Source of the DNA: Kitasatospora cheerisanensis KCTC 2395 | GTDB lineage: Bacteria; Actinomycetota; Actinomycetes; Streptomycetales; Streptomycetaceae | NCBI RefSeq assembly: GCF_000696185.1 | Contig: NZ_KK853997.1 | Span: 2,108,761 to 2,172,760, forward strand | Direction: 5' to 3' | Length of the DNA stretch: 64,000 bases | Shown here: positions 9,433 through 19,213 of the stretch, one piece after another | Position numbering within the stretch: the first letter of the stretch is position 1 | How the letters are laid out: each line of letters begins with the position of its first letter | The notes under the pieces: generated by a model | What the model saw: only the letters and a program-made list of their open reading frames with translations | Told to the model about the DNA's origin: nothing | The model's database searches: none | Translations under genes and position numbers: made by a program

Positions 9433-10140
9433 TCAGGACGCCGCCTTGAGCGGCCAGCGCGGGTCGACGGTGGCGGCCGGGTCCTTGCGGCGCAGCCAGG
9501 CCTGCAGGTCGGTGGCCCAGGTGCGGTACCAGTCGATCTGCCGCCGGTGGAGTTCGTCCAGCGGCAGGTCGCCGGCCTGGTCGGGGTAGCGGTGGCCGAG
9601 GGCGACGGCGACCCGGACGGCGGCCAGCGCGTCGCTGCCGGCCTCGTGGGCGTCGTGGAGTTCGACGCCGTACACCTCGCAGACCCGCTGCAGGGTGCGG
9701 GAGCCCTTGCGGTACTTGTCGAGCGCGCGGTCGACGACCATGGCGTCGACCACCGGGGTGACCGGGCCGCCGAGGCGGTCGGCGAGGGTGGGGCGGCCGT
9801 GGCGGCGGAGTTCGGCGTCGAGCAGCGACAGGTCGTAGGGCGCGTTGAAGGCGACCACGGGCCGGCCGGCGGCGAGCCGCTGGTGCAGGGCGCGGGCGAT
9901 CTCCTCGATCGCCTCGGCGGCGGGGCGGCCGTTGCTCCGGGCCTCGGCGTCGGTGATGCCGTGGATGGCGGTGGCCTCGGCGGGTATCGGGACGCCGGGG
10001 TCGATCAGCCAGTTGGTGGCGGCTTCGACGCGGCCGCCGAGGGTGTCGACCACGGCGGCGGTGACGATCCGGGACTCCTCCGGGTCGGTGCCGGTGGTCT
10101 CCAGGTCGAAACCGGTGAGCTGCCCCTTCCACCAGGTCAT
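9433..10140 (-). CDS. DEDDh 3'-5' exonuclease (DNA polymerase III epsilon-like)
   Basis: The 235-residue protein shows every acidic and basic residue of the DnaQ/DEDDh family: FDLETTG near the N terminus, HGITD, the AFNAPYDLSLLD segment, and the closing HEAGSDALA with the general-base His and last Asp. It degrades DNA or RNA from the 3' end with two metal ions. It has no polymerase or BRCT module, so it is a free-standing exonuclease as often annotated in Streptomyces. ATG at 10138-10140 is preceded by GGAAGGA. It is downstream of the HEPN-family gene on the same strand with a 103-bp gap and may share its transcript. Confidence 0.88.
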   Translation of the reverse strand: MTWWKGQLTGFDLETTGTDPEESRIVTAAVVDTLGGRVEAATNWLIDPGVPIPAEATAIHGITDAEARSNGRPAAEAIEEIARALHQRLAAGRPVVAFNAPYDLSLLDAELRRHGRPTLADRLGGPVTPVVDAMVVDRALDKYRKGSRTLQRVCEVYGVELHDAHEAGSDALAAVRVAVALGHRYPDQAGDLPLDELHRRQIDWYRTWATDLQAWLRRKDPAATVDPRWPLKAAS

Positions 10141-10243
10141 GGGGTGTGTCCTTCCGTCAGCACTGCCAAGACGCGGACCATCATCGCCTGCCGCTGTGAC
10201 AGCGCCGTCGGCGCGTCCCGCCCGCCGGGCGGGAGTCCCCAGG

Positions 10244-11371
10244 TCAGGACACCGCGCGGGAGTCCCCCCAGAGGTCCTCGAACTCCTCCCGGTAGACCTC
10301 CAGCAGGCCGGGTTCGGTGCCGCCGGCCTCCTGTCCGGCGCCGCCGCGCAGCACCAGGGCGGGCGATTCGATGCCGCGGGCCCTGCGCAGGTAGGGCTGG
10401 ACGACGCCGAGGTCGCTGGAGCGGCGGCGGCCGCCGGCGCCGGTGGTGCGCTGGCCCTCGACCAGGTAGGCGGTGAACCGGGGCAGTTCGTCGAACACCC
10501 GGATCTCGAAGCTGCCGGGGTCGCGCAGCCGGGCCCTGACCCGCCGCACGTGCATGATGTTCATCTCCACCGAGCGGCCCAACTCGCCGCGCCCGAGGCC
10601 GAGTTCGCGTTCGCGGCGGCGGACGGCGCTGCTCGCGGGGTTGAGGAACAGCAGCCGGACCCGGCAGCCGTCGGCGGCGAGCCGGACCAGCCGCTTGCCG
10701 GTGTAGTTCTGGCAGAGCATGCCGAGGCCGATGCCGACCGCGTCGAGCCGGCGGGCGCCGTCGAGCAGGTCCTCGACGGGCAGGTCGCGCTGCAGCCGGA
10801 CCCGGTCGGGGTGGACGGCGACCACGTCGGCGAAGCGGCCGGCCACCAGCGCCTCGACCACGTCGGCGGGCACGCCGCCGTGGGTGCCGTCGAGCAGGGC
10901 GAGCAGCCGGGCGGCGGCCCGCTCGGTCTGGTCGAGGACGGTCTGCGTCAGGGCCCGGTTGCGGGAGACCACGTGCCGGGCGACCTCCAGTTCGTCCAGG
11001 GCGAGTTCGATCTCCCGGCGGTCCACCAGGTGCGGTTCGAACAGCGGCCAGTGCTGGACCATCAGTTCCCGCAGTTGCGGCAGGGTGAGGAAGACCAGCG
11101 GGTCGTCGTCGACCGGGTCGAGCAGGTAGCCCTTGCGGCGGGAGACCTCGCGGACGGCGGCGGCCCGGTGCACCCACTCCTCGCCGACCGGCCCGGCGGC
11201 GGCGGTGACCCACTCCTCGCCGTGCGCGGGCGCGTAGACGGGGCGCAGCACCTCGTCGACGAGGGCCCGCATCCGCTGCTCGACCAGGTTGAGCCAGACG
11301 TAGGCGCGGCCGGCCAGCCGGACCCGGCGGTAGGCGTCGTCCCACTGCTCGGCGGCCCAGGCGGGCGGCAT
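10244..11371 (-). CDS. SAV2148-family HEPN-domain protein
   Basis: The sequence from AYVWLNLVEQRMRALV through VSRRKGYLLDP, LTLPQLRELMVQHWPLFEPHL and RRLDAVGIGLGMLCQNYTGKRLVRLA closely resembles the conserved actinobacterial SAV2148 family as I remember it. These proteins carry a HEPN-type helical domain plus a phospholipase-D-like C-terminal part. HEPN domains are often RNases; the biological role of this family is not established. ATG at 11369-11371 gives 375 residues. An in-frame ATG at 11615-11617 would add 82 low-complexity residues, and relatives begin a few dozen residues upstream of 11371, so the start is uncertain. Confidence 0.7.
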   Translation of the reverse strand: MPPAWAAEQWDDAYRRVRLAGRAYVWLNLVEQRMRALVDEVLRPVYAPAHGEEWVTAAAGPVGEEWVHRAAAVREVSRRKGYLLDPVDDDPLVFLTLPQLRELMVQHWPLFEPHLVDRREIELALDELEVARHVVSRNRALTQTVLDQTERAAARLLALLDGTHGGVPADVVEALVAGRFADVVAVHPDRVRLQRDLPVEDLLDGARRLDAVGIGLGMLCQNYTGKRLVRLAADGCRVRLLFLNPASSAVRRRERELGLGRGELGRSVEMNIMHVRRVRARLRDPGSFEIRVFDELPRFTAYLVEGQRTTGAGGRRRSSDLGVVQPYLRRARGIESPALVLRGGAGQEAGGTEPGLLEVYREEFEDLWGDSRAVS

Positions 11372-11841
11372 GCCTTCGGCGGGGCCGCCCTGCGGGGGCA
11401 GCGGTCCGCGTCCGCCTCCGGTGCGGACGACCAGCGTCGGGCCTCGCTGCTGCCGGCCCGCGGGTCGTGTCCGTCGCCGCCGGCGGGGTACCCCATCCGC
11501 TACCTCACCTCTCGCCCGCCGCCCACCGGCTGACGGGCCGTCCGCTGACTCGGTCCTCCATGACGGCCCTGGTCCCTCGCCGCACGGGCCCGGGGTTCTC
11601 GAGGTCCGGACGATCAAGGGTATCGCCCCCCGCGGCCGTCACACAGCCCTCTTGACAGCATGCGGGGCGGCGTCCGACGGACCGTCACCACCCGGTCGCG
11701 GCCGGCTGTCCGGCCCGACACCGGGGGCACCCGTCCGGGCGAACAACGGACGAATGGACGCGGAGTTCGGCCGACCTGCGGGGAGGATGCGAGTGTGCCG
11801 TGCGTCGTGCCCGTCGCGCCACCGACGCCCGCACGTGCTCG

Positions 11842-11875
11842 GGCGCTCCACCGGGTGGCAACCCGTGGGAGCGCC
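11842..11875 (+). promoter_or_regulatory. Hairpin in the glgX leader
   Basis: A 15-base arm (11842-11856) pairs with 11861-11875 at 13 positions around a GGCA loop, ending 33 bases before the glgX ATG. A T-run (TTT) follows directly. It may be an attenuator or a 5'-UTR stability element. The wider gap 11372-11908 between the divergent HEPN and glgX genes shows no gene and no clear consensus promoter. Confidence 0.35.
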
Positions 11876-11908
11876 GTTTCGCGTCTGGCAGTGGGAAGTT
11901 GAGGACAC

Positions 11909-14032
11909 ATGCAGGTCTGGCCGGGGCAGCCCTACCCGCTCGGCGCCACCTATGACGGCGCGGGCACGAACTTCGCGGTGTTCTCGGAGAGCGCGGACCG
12001 GATCGAGCTCTGCCTGATCGCCGAGGACGGCTCGGAGACGGCGGTGGAGCTGCGCGAGACGGACGCGTTCGTGCGGCACGCGTACCTGCCGGGCGTCCAG
12101 CCGGGCCAGCGGTACGGCTTCCGGGTGCACGGCCCGTACCAGCCGGGGCTGGGGCTGCGGCACAACGCGTCGAAGCTGCTGCTGGACCCGTACGCGAAGG
12201 CGATGGGCGGGCACATCGACTGGGACGAGTCGGTGTACGGCTACCACTTCGGCGCGCCGGAGCGCCGCAACGACCTGGACTCGGCGCCGCACACCATGCA
12301 CTCGGTGGTGATCAACCCGTACTTCGACTGGGGCACCGACCGGCCGCCGCGCACCGACTACCACCGCACGGTGGTGTACGAGGCGCACGTGAAGGGCCTG
12401 ACCAGGCTGCACCCGGGCATCCCGGAGGAGATCCGCGGCACCTACGCGGGCCTGGCGCACCCGGCGGTGATCGAGCACCTGGCGAAGCTGGGCGTGACCG
12501 CGATCGAGCTGATGCCGGTGCACCAGTTCGTCCGCGACCACCGGCTGCGGGACCTGGGCCTGTCCAACTACTGGGGCTACAACACCATCGGCTTCTTCGC
12601 GCCGCACTCCTCGTACTCCTCGACGGGGGACGGCGGGCAGCAGGTGCAGGAGTTCAAGTCGATGGTGAAGGCGCTGCACGCGGCCGGCATCGAGGTGATC
12701 CTCGACGTGGTCTACAACCACACCGCGGAGGGCAACCACCTCGGGCCGACGCTGTCCTTCCGCGGCCTGGACAACGCCTCGTACTACCGGCTGGCGAAGG
12801 ACCGGCGGTTCTACGAGGACACCACCGGCACCGGCAACTCGCTGCTGATGCGCTCCCCGCACGTGCTCCAGATGATCATGGATTCGCTGCGGTACTGGGT
12901 CACCGAGATGCACGTGGACGGCTTCCGCTTCGACCTGGCGGCGACGCTGGCCCGGCAGTTCCACGAGGTGGAGCGGCTGTCCTCGTTCTTCGACCTGGTG
13001 CAGCAGGACCCGGTGGTCTCGCAGGCCAAGCTGATCGCCGAGCCGTGGGACCTCGGCGAGGGCGGCTACCAGGTCGGCAACTTCCCGCCGCTGTGGACGG
13101 AGTGGAACGGCAAGTACCGGGACACCGTCCGCGACTTCTGGCGCGGCGAGCCCGCCACCCTGGCCGAGTTCGGCTCCCGGCTGACCGGCTCCTCCGACCT
13201 GTACCAGGACGACGGCCGCCGCCCGATCGCCTCCATCAACTTCGTCACCTGCCACGACGGCTTCACGCTGCGCGACCTGGTCTCGTACAACGACAAGCAC
13301 AACGAGGCCAACCGGGAGGACAACCGCGACGGCGAGTCCTTCAACCGCTCCTGGAACTGCGGCGCGGAGGGCGACACCACCGACCCGGCGGTGCTCGACC
13401 TGAGGGCCCGTCAGCAGCGCAACTTCATCGCCACCCTGATGCTCTCCCAGGGCGTGCCGATGCTCTCCCACGGCGACGAACTGGGCCGCACCCAGCGCGG
13501 CAACAACAACGCCTACTGCCAGGACTCCGACCTGACCTGGCTGGCCTGGCCGAGCCCCGGCGGCGAGCAGGCGGACAGCCGGCTGCTGGAGTTCACCCAG
13601 GGCATGATCTGGCTGCGCCGCGACCACCCGGTGTTCCGCCGCCGCCGCTTCTTCCACGGCCGCCCGGTCTCCGGCACCCACGACGCGCTGACCGACATCG
13701 CCTGGTTCACCCCCGGCGGCGAGGAGATGACCAAGAAGGACTGGTCGACCTCGTACGCGAAGTCGCTGACGGTGTTCCTGAACGGCAACGCCATCTCCGA
13801 GCCGGACCGGCGCGGCGGCAAGATCGTCGACGACTCCTTCCTGCTGATGTTCAACGCCCACTCGGAGCCGATCACCTTCACCGTCCCGGCCGGGCACGGC
13901 GAGGCCTGGCAGGTCGTCGTCGACACCTCGCTGCCCACCCTGCCCGCCCCCGGCACCGGGCCCCGCGCCAAGGCCGGCGACACCCTGCGGCTGCTGGACC
14001 GGTCCCTGATGGTCCTTCAGCGACCGGCGTAG
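11909..14032 (+). CDS. glgX: Glycogen debranching enzyme GlgX/TreX (isoamylase-type, GH13)
   Basis: The 707-residue enzyme begins with an N-terminal CBM48-like beta domain (about 1-120). It continues with a GH13 barrel carrying the nucleophile in GFRFDLA, the acid/base in LIAEPWD and the third Asp in TCHDGFTLRDLV. It hydrolyses alpha-1,6 branch points of glycogen, releasing linear maltodextrins. Directly upstream of treY and treZ, it supplies their substrate, so it is functionally TreX. ATG at 11909 follows GAGGA by 5 bases. A 58-bp gap separates it from treY. Length matches the family. Confidence 0.95.
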   Translation: MQVWPGQPYPLGATYDGAGTNFAVFSESADRIELCLIAEDGSETAVELRETDAFVRHAYLPGVQPGQRYGFRVHGPYQPGLGLRHNASKLLLDPYAKAMGGHIDWDESVYGYHFGAPERRNDLDSAPHTMHSVVINPYFDWGTDRPPRTDYHRTVVYEAHVKGLTRLHPGIPEEIRGTYAGLAHPAVIEHLAKLGVTAIELMPVHQFVRDHRLRDLGLSNYWGYNTIGFFAPHSSYSSTGDGGQQVQEFKSMVKALHAAGIEVILDVVYNHTAEGNHLGPTLSFRGLDNASYYRLAKDRRFYEDTTGTGNSLLMRSPHVLQMIMDSLRYWVTEMHVDGFRFDLAATLARQFHEVERLSSFFDLVQQDPVVSQAKLIAEPWDLGEGGYQVGNFPPLWTEWNGKYRDTVRDFWRGEPATLAEFGSRLTGSSDLYQDDGRRPIASINFVTCHDGFTLRDLVSYNDKHNEANREDNRDGESFNRSWNCGAEGDTTDPAVLDLRARQQRNFIATLMLSQGVPMLSHGDELGRTQRGNNNAYCQDSDLTWLAWPSPGGEQADSRLLEFTQGMIWLRRDHPVFRRRRFFHGRPVSGTHDALTDIAWFTPGGEEMTKKDWSTSYAKSLTVFLNGNAISEPDRRGGKIVDDSFLLMFNAHSEPITFTVPAGHGEAWQVVVDTSLPTLPAPGTGPRAKAGDTLRLLDRSLMVLQRPA

Positions 14033-14090
14033 AGACGCCCGTTCGGGGCAATGGGCGGTAGTGCTCCGGCGGCCCGGGTAGGGATCGGGT

Positions 14091-16481
14091 ATGACGTCAG
14101 CCGCCGCACGCCCCTCGACGGCCCGCTACCCGACCGCCACCTACCGGCTCCAGCTCCAGCCGGAGTTCACCCTGCACGACGCCCGCCGGGCGGTGCCGTA
14201 CCTGGCGGCGCTCGGCGTCTCCCACCTGCACCTGTCGCCGCTGCTGGCGGCCGTGCCCGGCTCCACGCACGGCTACGACACGGTCGACCACGGCCGGGTC
14301 GCCGAACAGCTCGGCGGAGAGGGCGCGCTGCGCGAACTCGCCGCCGAGGCGCGGCGGCACGGCCTCGGCCTGATCGCCGACGTGGTGCCCAACCACATGG
14401 CGCTGCCCGTCCCCGAGCAGCTGAACCGGCCGCTGTGGCAGGTGCTGGCGAACGGCCCCGACGACCCGTTCGCGGCCTGGTTCGACATCGACTGGACGGC
14501 CCAGCCCGGCCCGGTCGACGCCCCGGACCGCGGCCGGCTGCTGCTGCCGCTGCTCGGCGACCGGCTCGGCGCCGAACTCGGCCGGCTGACCGTCGACGGC
14601 GAGGTGCTGCGCTACCACGAGCACGCCTTCCCGCTGCGCCCCGGCACCGCGCACCTGCCGCTCCCGGAGCTGCTGGACCGCCAGTGGTACCGGCTGGCCT
14701 GGTGGAAGCTCGCCGACGAGCAGATCAACTACCGGCGGTTCTTCACCGTCAACGAGCTGATCGCGGTCCGGATGGAAGTCCCCGAGGTGTTCGAGGCGAC
14801 GCACGCGGTGCTGCTGCGGCTGCACCGCGAGGGCGTCCTGGACGGCTTCCGGATCGACCACCCGGACGGCCTCGTCGACCCGCGCGGCTACCTGCGGCGC
14901 CTCGCCGAGGCCACCGGCGGCGCGTACACCGTGGTGGAGAAGATCCTCACCGGCGACGAGCGGCTCCCCGCCGACTGGCCCTGTGCGGGCACCACCGGCT
15001 ACGACGCGCTGCGCCGCATCGACGGGGTGCTGACGGACCATCGGGGCGCCGAGCAGCTGGCCGCCGCCTACCGCCGCGACGTCGCCGACCCGGCGGACGC
15101 CGCGGCCTCCGCACTGATCGGCCGCGCCGAGATGGTCGCCCCCGACGGCGAGCTGGCCGCCGAGACCGACCGGCTGGTGCGGCTGGTCGAGCGGATCTGC
15201 GCGGACGGCCCCGAGCTGGCCGACCACTCGCCGCTGGCGGTGCGCCGGGCCCTGGAGGGCCTGCTGACGGAGTATCCGGTGTACCGGCCGTACGTGGTGC
15301 CCGGCGAGCCCGCACCGCCGGCCGCCGTCGAGGCGCTCGCCCCGCCGGAGGGCGCCTCGGACACCGAGCGGCTGGTGCGCGGCCTGGCGCTCGGCGCGCT
15401 GGGCCGCTCGCCCGCGAAGGACGAGTTCTGCCACCGCTTCGCCCAGACCGCCTCGGCGGTGGCCGCGAAGGGCGTGGAGGACACCGCGTTCTACCGGTTC
15501 AACGCCCTGCTGTCGCTGAACGAGGTCGGCGGCCTGCCGGAGCGCCCCGGCGTGCCGGTGGCGGACTTCCACCGCTGGTGCGAGCAGCAGGAGCGGGACT
15601 GGCCGCACGCCCTGACGGCGCTGTCCACGCACGACACCAAGCGCAGCGCGGACGCCCGGGCCCGGCTCGCCGTGCTGGCCGAGCTGCCGGAGGCGTGGGC
15701 CGCGGAGTGCGCGGCGTGGACGGTGGCGGCCGGCCCGTGCCCGGACCGGCCGTCCGCCTGGCTGCTGTGGCAGACCCTGCTGGCGGCGTGGCCGCTGTCC
15801 GAGGAGCGGCTGCTCGGCGTGGTGCTGAAGTCGGTCCGGGAGGCGAAGCGCCGCACCTCGTGGACGGAGCAGGACGAGCCGTTCGAGCAGCGGCTCGCCC
15901 AGTACGTGCGGGGCGCGCTGGCCAACCCCGGCCTGTGCCCGCGGATCGAGGGCTTCGTCGGCCTGCTGGCGCCGTTCGCCCGGGTCAACTCGCTGTCGGC
16001 GGCGCTGCTGCACCTGCTGGTGCCGGGCGTGCCGGACGTCTTCCAGGGCGGCGAGGAGCCGCTGTACACGCTGGTCGACCCGGACAACCGGGCGCCGGTG
16101 GACCTGGACGCGCTGGCGGTGCGGCTGACCGACGCCGCCGCGCCGCGCCCCGGCGACCTGGCCCGGGAGAAGCTGCACCTGACCACCACCGCCCTGCACC
16201 TGCGCCGCTCCGGCGCGCTCGGCGCCCACCGGCCGCTGTCCGGGTCCGGCCCGGCCGCCGAGCACCTGGTGGCCTTCGCCCGCGGCGAGCGGGTGCTCGT
16301 CGCGGCGACCCGCCTGCCGTACGGGCTGCACCGGGCGGGCGGCTGGCGGGACACCGTGCTGGAGCTGCCGCCGGGCCGCTGGACGGACCGGCTGGCGGGC
16401 CGGCACTTCCTCGGCGGGCCGGTCGAACTCTCGTATCTGTTCCAGCAGTTGCCGGTGGCGCTGCTGGTGGAGGGGGAATGA
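14091..16481 (+). CDS. treY: Malto-oligosyltrehalose synthase TreY
   Basis: A 796-residue GH13 enzyme with the TreY-specific start TATYRLQLQPEFT, the HLHLSPLLAAVPGSTHGYDTVDH segment, nucleophile in GFRIDHPDGLVDP, acid/base Glu in TVVEKIL and the third Asp in LSTHDTKRSADAR. It isomerises the reducing-end alpha-1,4 bond of a maltodextrin to the alpha,alpha-1,1 bond of trehalose. Its stop codon overlaps the treZ start (ATGA at 16478-16481), a sign of translational coupling. The gene acts with glgX upstream and treZ downstream in glycogen-to-trehalose conversion. Start ATG at 14091; an upstream in-frame codon is unlikely because the family begins here. Confidence 0.95.
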   Translation: MTSAAARPSTARYPTATYRLQLQPEFTLHDARRAVPYLAALGVSHLHLSPLLAAVPGSTHGYDTVDHGRVAEQLGGEGALRELAAEARRHGLGLIADVVPNHMALPVPEQLNRPLWQVLANGPDDPFAAWFDIDWTAQPGPVDAPDRGRLLLPLLGDRLGAELGRLTVDGEVLRYHEHAFPLRPGTAHLPLPELLDRQWYRLAWWKLADEQINYRRFFTVNELIAVRMEVPEVFEATHAVLLRLHREGVLDGFRIDHPDGLVDPRGYLRRLAEATGGAYTVVEKILTGDERLPADWPCAGTTGYDALRRIDGVLTDHRGAEQLAAAYRRDVADPADAAASALIGRAEMVAPDGELAAETDRLVRLVERICADGPELADHSPLAVRRALEGLLTEYPVYRPYVVPGEPAPPAAVEALAPPEGASDTERLVRGLALGALGRSPAKDEFCHRFAQTASAVAAKGVEDTAFYRFNALLSLNEVGGLPERPGVPVADFHRWCEQQERDWPHALTALSTHDTKRSADARARLAVLAELPEAWAAECAAWTVAAGPCPDRPSAWLLWQTLLAAWPLSEERLLGVVLKSVREAKRRTSWTEQDEPFEQRLAQYVRGALANPGLCPRIEGFVGLLAPFARVNSLSAALLHLLVPGVPDVFQGGEEPLYTLVDPDNRAPVDLDALAVRLTDAAAPRPGDLAREKLHLTTTALHLRRSGALGAHRPLSGSGPAAEHLVAFARGERVLVAATRLPYGLHRAGGWRDTVLELPPGRWTDRLAGRHFLGGPVELSYLFQQLPVALLVEGE

Positions 16482-18214
16482 TGCGGTACCGGGTGTGGGC
16501 GCCGGAGGCCCGGGTGGTCGAGGTGGAGGTCGGGGCGATCCCGTACCTGCTGGAGCGCGACCCGGCCCGCCCGGGCTGGTGGCACGGCGACGGACCGGAC
16601 GGCGACTACGGCTTCCGCATCGACGGCCGCCCGGCGCTGCCCGATCCGCGCTCCCCCCGGCAGCCGTCCGGCCCGGACGGGCCGAGCCGCCCCGTCGACC
16701 ACGCCGCGTTCCGCTGGTCGGAGACCGCCTGGCGGGGCCGCCCGCTGCCGGGCGCGGTGGTGTACGAGCTGCACGTGGGCACCTTCACCGCCGGCGGCAC
16801 CTTCGACGCGGCCGCCGAGCGGCTCGACCACCTGGCCGAACTCGGCGTCGACTTCGTCGAGTTGATGCCGGTCTGCCCGTTCCCCGGCCGGCACGGCTGG
16901 GGCTACGACGGGGTCGCGCCGTGGGCGGTGCACGAGCCCTACGGCGGCCCCGACGGGCTGAAGCGCTTCGTCGACGCGGCGCACCTGCGCGGCCTCGGCG
17001 TGATCCTCGACGTGGTGCACAACCACCTCGGCCCGTCCGGCAACTACCTGCCCGCCTTCGGCCCGTACTTCACCGACCGGCACCACACGCCGTGGGGCGC
17101 CGCCGTCAACCTGGACGCGCCGGGCTCGGACGAGGTGCGGGCGTACCTGATCGGCAGCGCGCTGGCCTGGCTGCGCGACTACCGGATCGACGGGCTGCGC
17201 CTGGACGCGGTGCACGCCCTGGCGGACGACCGGGCGCTGCCGTTCCTGGAGGAACTCGCCGCCGAGGTCGACACCTTGGCCGAGGCGACCGGCCGGCCGC
17301 TGTTCCTGGTCGCCGAGTCCGACCTGAACGACCCGCGCACCACCACGCCCCGCCCGGCCGGCGGCCTGGGCCTGGCCGCGCAGTGGAGCGACGACTTCCA
17401 CCACGCCCTGCACACCCTGCTGACCGGCGAACGGCAGGGCTACTACGCGGACTTCGCCGCCGACCCGTGGGCGGCGCTCGCCAAGACCCTGACCCGCGGC
17501 TTCTTCCACGACGGCAGCTGGTCCTCGTTCCGGGGCCGCTCGCACGGCCGCCCGTTCCCCACCGCGTACGGGCACCGGCTGCTGGGCTACGCGCAGACCC
17601 ACGACCAGATCGGCAACCGGGCCACCGGCGACCGGCTCTCCGCCGCGCTGCCGCCCGGCCGGCTCGCCGCCGCCGCCGCGCTGGTCCTCACCTCGCCGTT
17701 CACGCCGATGCTGTTCATGGGCGAGGAGTGGGGCGCGGCCACCCCGTGGCAGTACTTCACCGACCACACCGATCCGCAGCTCGCCGAGGCCGTCCGGCAG
17801 GGCCGCCGCCGGGAGTTCGCCGAGCACGGCTGGCGCGCCGAGGACGTCCCCGACCCGCAGGACCCGGCCACGGTGCGGGCCTCCACCCTGGACTGGTCCG
17901 AGCCCGGCCGCGCCCCGCACGCCGAACTCCTCGCCTGGTACCGCTCGTTGATCCGGCTGCGGCGCGCCGCGCCGGAGCTGGCGGACGGCGACCTGGCGGC
18001 GGTGCGGGTGCGCCACGACGCGGCGGCGGGCTGGCTGGCCGTGCACCGGGGCCGCTACCGGGTGCTCGTCCGGCTCGGCGGCGAACGGCGGGCCGCCGTC
18101 CCGCTGGAGGGCGAACTCGCCGCCCTGGAAGCCGCGTTCGGCGACGTGCAGGCCGGCCCGAACGGTGCGGTGCTGCTCGGGCCGGACTCGGTGGCGGTGC
18201 TGCGGACCGCCTGA
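16478..18214 (+). CDS. treZ: Malto-oligosyltrehalose trehalohydrolase TreZ
   Basis: A 578-residue GH13 enzyme with an N-terminal beta domain beginning MMRYRVWAPEA. The barrel holds FVELMPVCPFPGRHGWGYDGV, nucleophile in GLRLDAVHAL, acid/base in FLVAESDLNDP, Asp in AQTHDQIGNR and the MLFMGEEWG segment. It cleaves the alpha-1,4 bond next to the trehalosyl end and frees trehalose. Two adjacent ATG codons exist (16478 and 16481); the first overlaps the treY stop as ATGA with a GGAGGGGG ribosome site. It converges with the transketolase gene, the two stop codons being separated by one base and no terminator. Confidence 0.95.
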   Translation: MMRYRVWAPEARVVEVEVGAIPYLLERDPARPGWWHGDGPDGDYGFRIDGRPALPDPRSPRQPSGPDGPSRPVDHAAFRWSETAWRGRPLPGAVVYELHVGTFTAGGTFDAAAERLDHLAELGVDFVELMPVCPFPGRHGWGYDGVAPWAVHEPYGGPDGLKRFVDAAHLRGLGVILDVVHNHLGPSGNYLPAFGPYFTDRHHTPWGAAVNLDAPGSDEVRAYLIGSALAWLRDYRIDGLRLDAVHALADDRALPFLEELAAEVDTLAEATGRPLFLVAESDLNDPRTTTPRPAGGLGLAAQWSDDFHHALHTLLTGERQGYYADFAADPWAALAKTLTRGFFHDGSWSSFRGRSHGRPFPTAYGHRLLGYAQTHDQIGNRATGDRLSAALPPGRLAAAAALVLTSPFTPMLFMGEEWGAATPWQYFTDHTDPQLAEAVRQGRRREFAEHGWRAEDVPDPQDPATVRASTLDWSEPGRAPHAELLAWYRSLIRLRRAAPELADGDLAAVRVRHDAAAGWLAVHRGRYRVLVRLGGERRAAVPLEGELAALEAAFGDVQAGPNGAVLLGPDSVAVLRTA

Positions 18215-18215
18215 G

Positions 18216-19121
18216 TCACCACAGGAACGAGGCGATCCGGCCGTGCAGGTGGGCCGCGTCCAAGCCGTACGCCGCCAGGTGCTCCGGCAGCGACCCGTAG
18301 TGCCGGTGCTCGGCCACCGGCACACCCAACCCGAGGACGCGGTGCGGCAGTTGCTCCAGCGCCCGGTGCGCCTCGCGCTCCGAGGTACCGGCCAGGTACG
18401 GCTCGACCAGCACCACGTCGCCCCGCTCGCCGACCGCCGCCCGCAGGCCCGCCGCGTCGAACGGCCGCACCGTGGCCGCGTACAGCACCGTCACGTCGAG
18501 CGTCTCGGTGGCCTCCAGCACCGCGTCCAGCATCGGGCCGACCGCCAGCACCACGCCGCGGCCGCCCTCACGGACCGTCAGGAACCGGCCGGGGACGACC
18601 GGCCGGGCCTCCCGGTTCTGCTGCACGGACAGCCGCACGTACTGCAGGCTGTCGCCGGCCGCGACGGCGTGCCGCAGCAGCAGGTCGGCCTCGGCGGGGT
18701 GGCCGGGGACGTGCACGTGCCAGCCGGGGAGGGTGTCCAGCAGCGCGACGTCGCCGGGCGCCATGTGGGTGCGGCCGCCGGCCGGCCAGTCGTAGGAGCC
18801 GGCCGCGCTCACCAGCACCGCGCCGACGCCCTGGTGGACCAGGTCCAGCTTCACCTGCTCGAAGGGCCGCTCGATCAGGAAGCTGGCGAAGGTGTGCGCG
18901 ATCGGCCGCATCCCGGTCAGCGCCAGGCCGCCGGCCGCGCCGATCAGCAACTGCTCGCGGATACCGACGTTCACCACCCGGTCCGGGTGGGCGCGGGCCG
19001 CCTCGGCGAACTGCGCGGCGCCGATGTCGGCGAGCACCACGGCGGTGCGCGGGTCCTGGTCGAGCAGTTCGGCGGTGGTCAGCGCGAACTGGTCGCGCAT
19101 CGTCAACTCTTCGGTGGTCAT
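18216..19121 (-). CDS. Transketolase, C-terminal (pyrimidine/TK-C) subunit
   Basis: A 301-residue protein matching the second half of transketolase. It contains the catalytic Glu in VGIREQLLIGAAGGLAL, the HTFASFLIERPFEQVKLDL helix, then a transketolase C-terminal domain with VLYAATVRPFD and LVEPYLAGT. In split transketolases this chain pairs with an N-terminal chain, here encoded just upstream (19249-19965), to form the thiamine-diphosphate active site. The pair moves two-carbon units in the non-oxidative pentose-phosphate pathway. ATG at 19119-19121. A 127-bp repeat-rich spacer lies between the two subunit genes. Confidence 0.85.
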   Translation of the reverse strand: MTTEELTMRDQFALTTAELLDQDPRTAVVLADIGAAQFAEAARAHPDRVVNVGIREQLLIGAAGGLALTGMRPIAHTFASFLIERPFEQVKLDLVHQGVGAVLVSAAGSYDWPAGGRTHMAPGDVALLDTLPGWHVHVPGHPAEADLLLRHAVAAGDSLQYVRLSVQQNREARPVVPGRFLTVREGGRGVVLAVGPMLDAVLEATETLDVTVLYAATVRPFDAAGLRAAVGERGDVVLVEPYLAGTSEREAHRALEQLPHRVLGLGVPVAEHRHYGSLPEHLAAYGLDAAHLHGRIASFLW

Positions 19122-19213
19122 GGCGCGTTGTCTCCGCTCTCGGCCGTTCGCTCGGCCTCGGCACGTCGGGGTCGGTACGTCGGGGGTCGGTGCTCGGGTA
19201 TCGCGGCCCGGTT

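Noticed and set aside
14051..18214. A single 1387-codon frame spanning treY and treZ
   Set aside because: The first part is out of frame with the real TreY and Arg/Pro-rich; only from 16478 on is it the TreZ protein.
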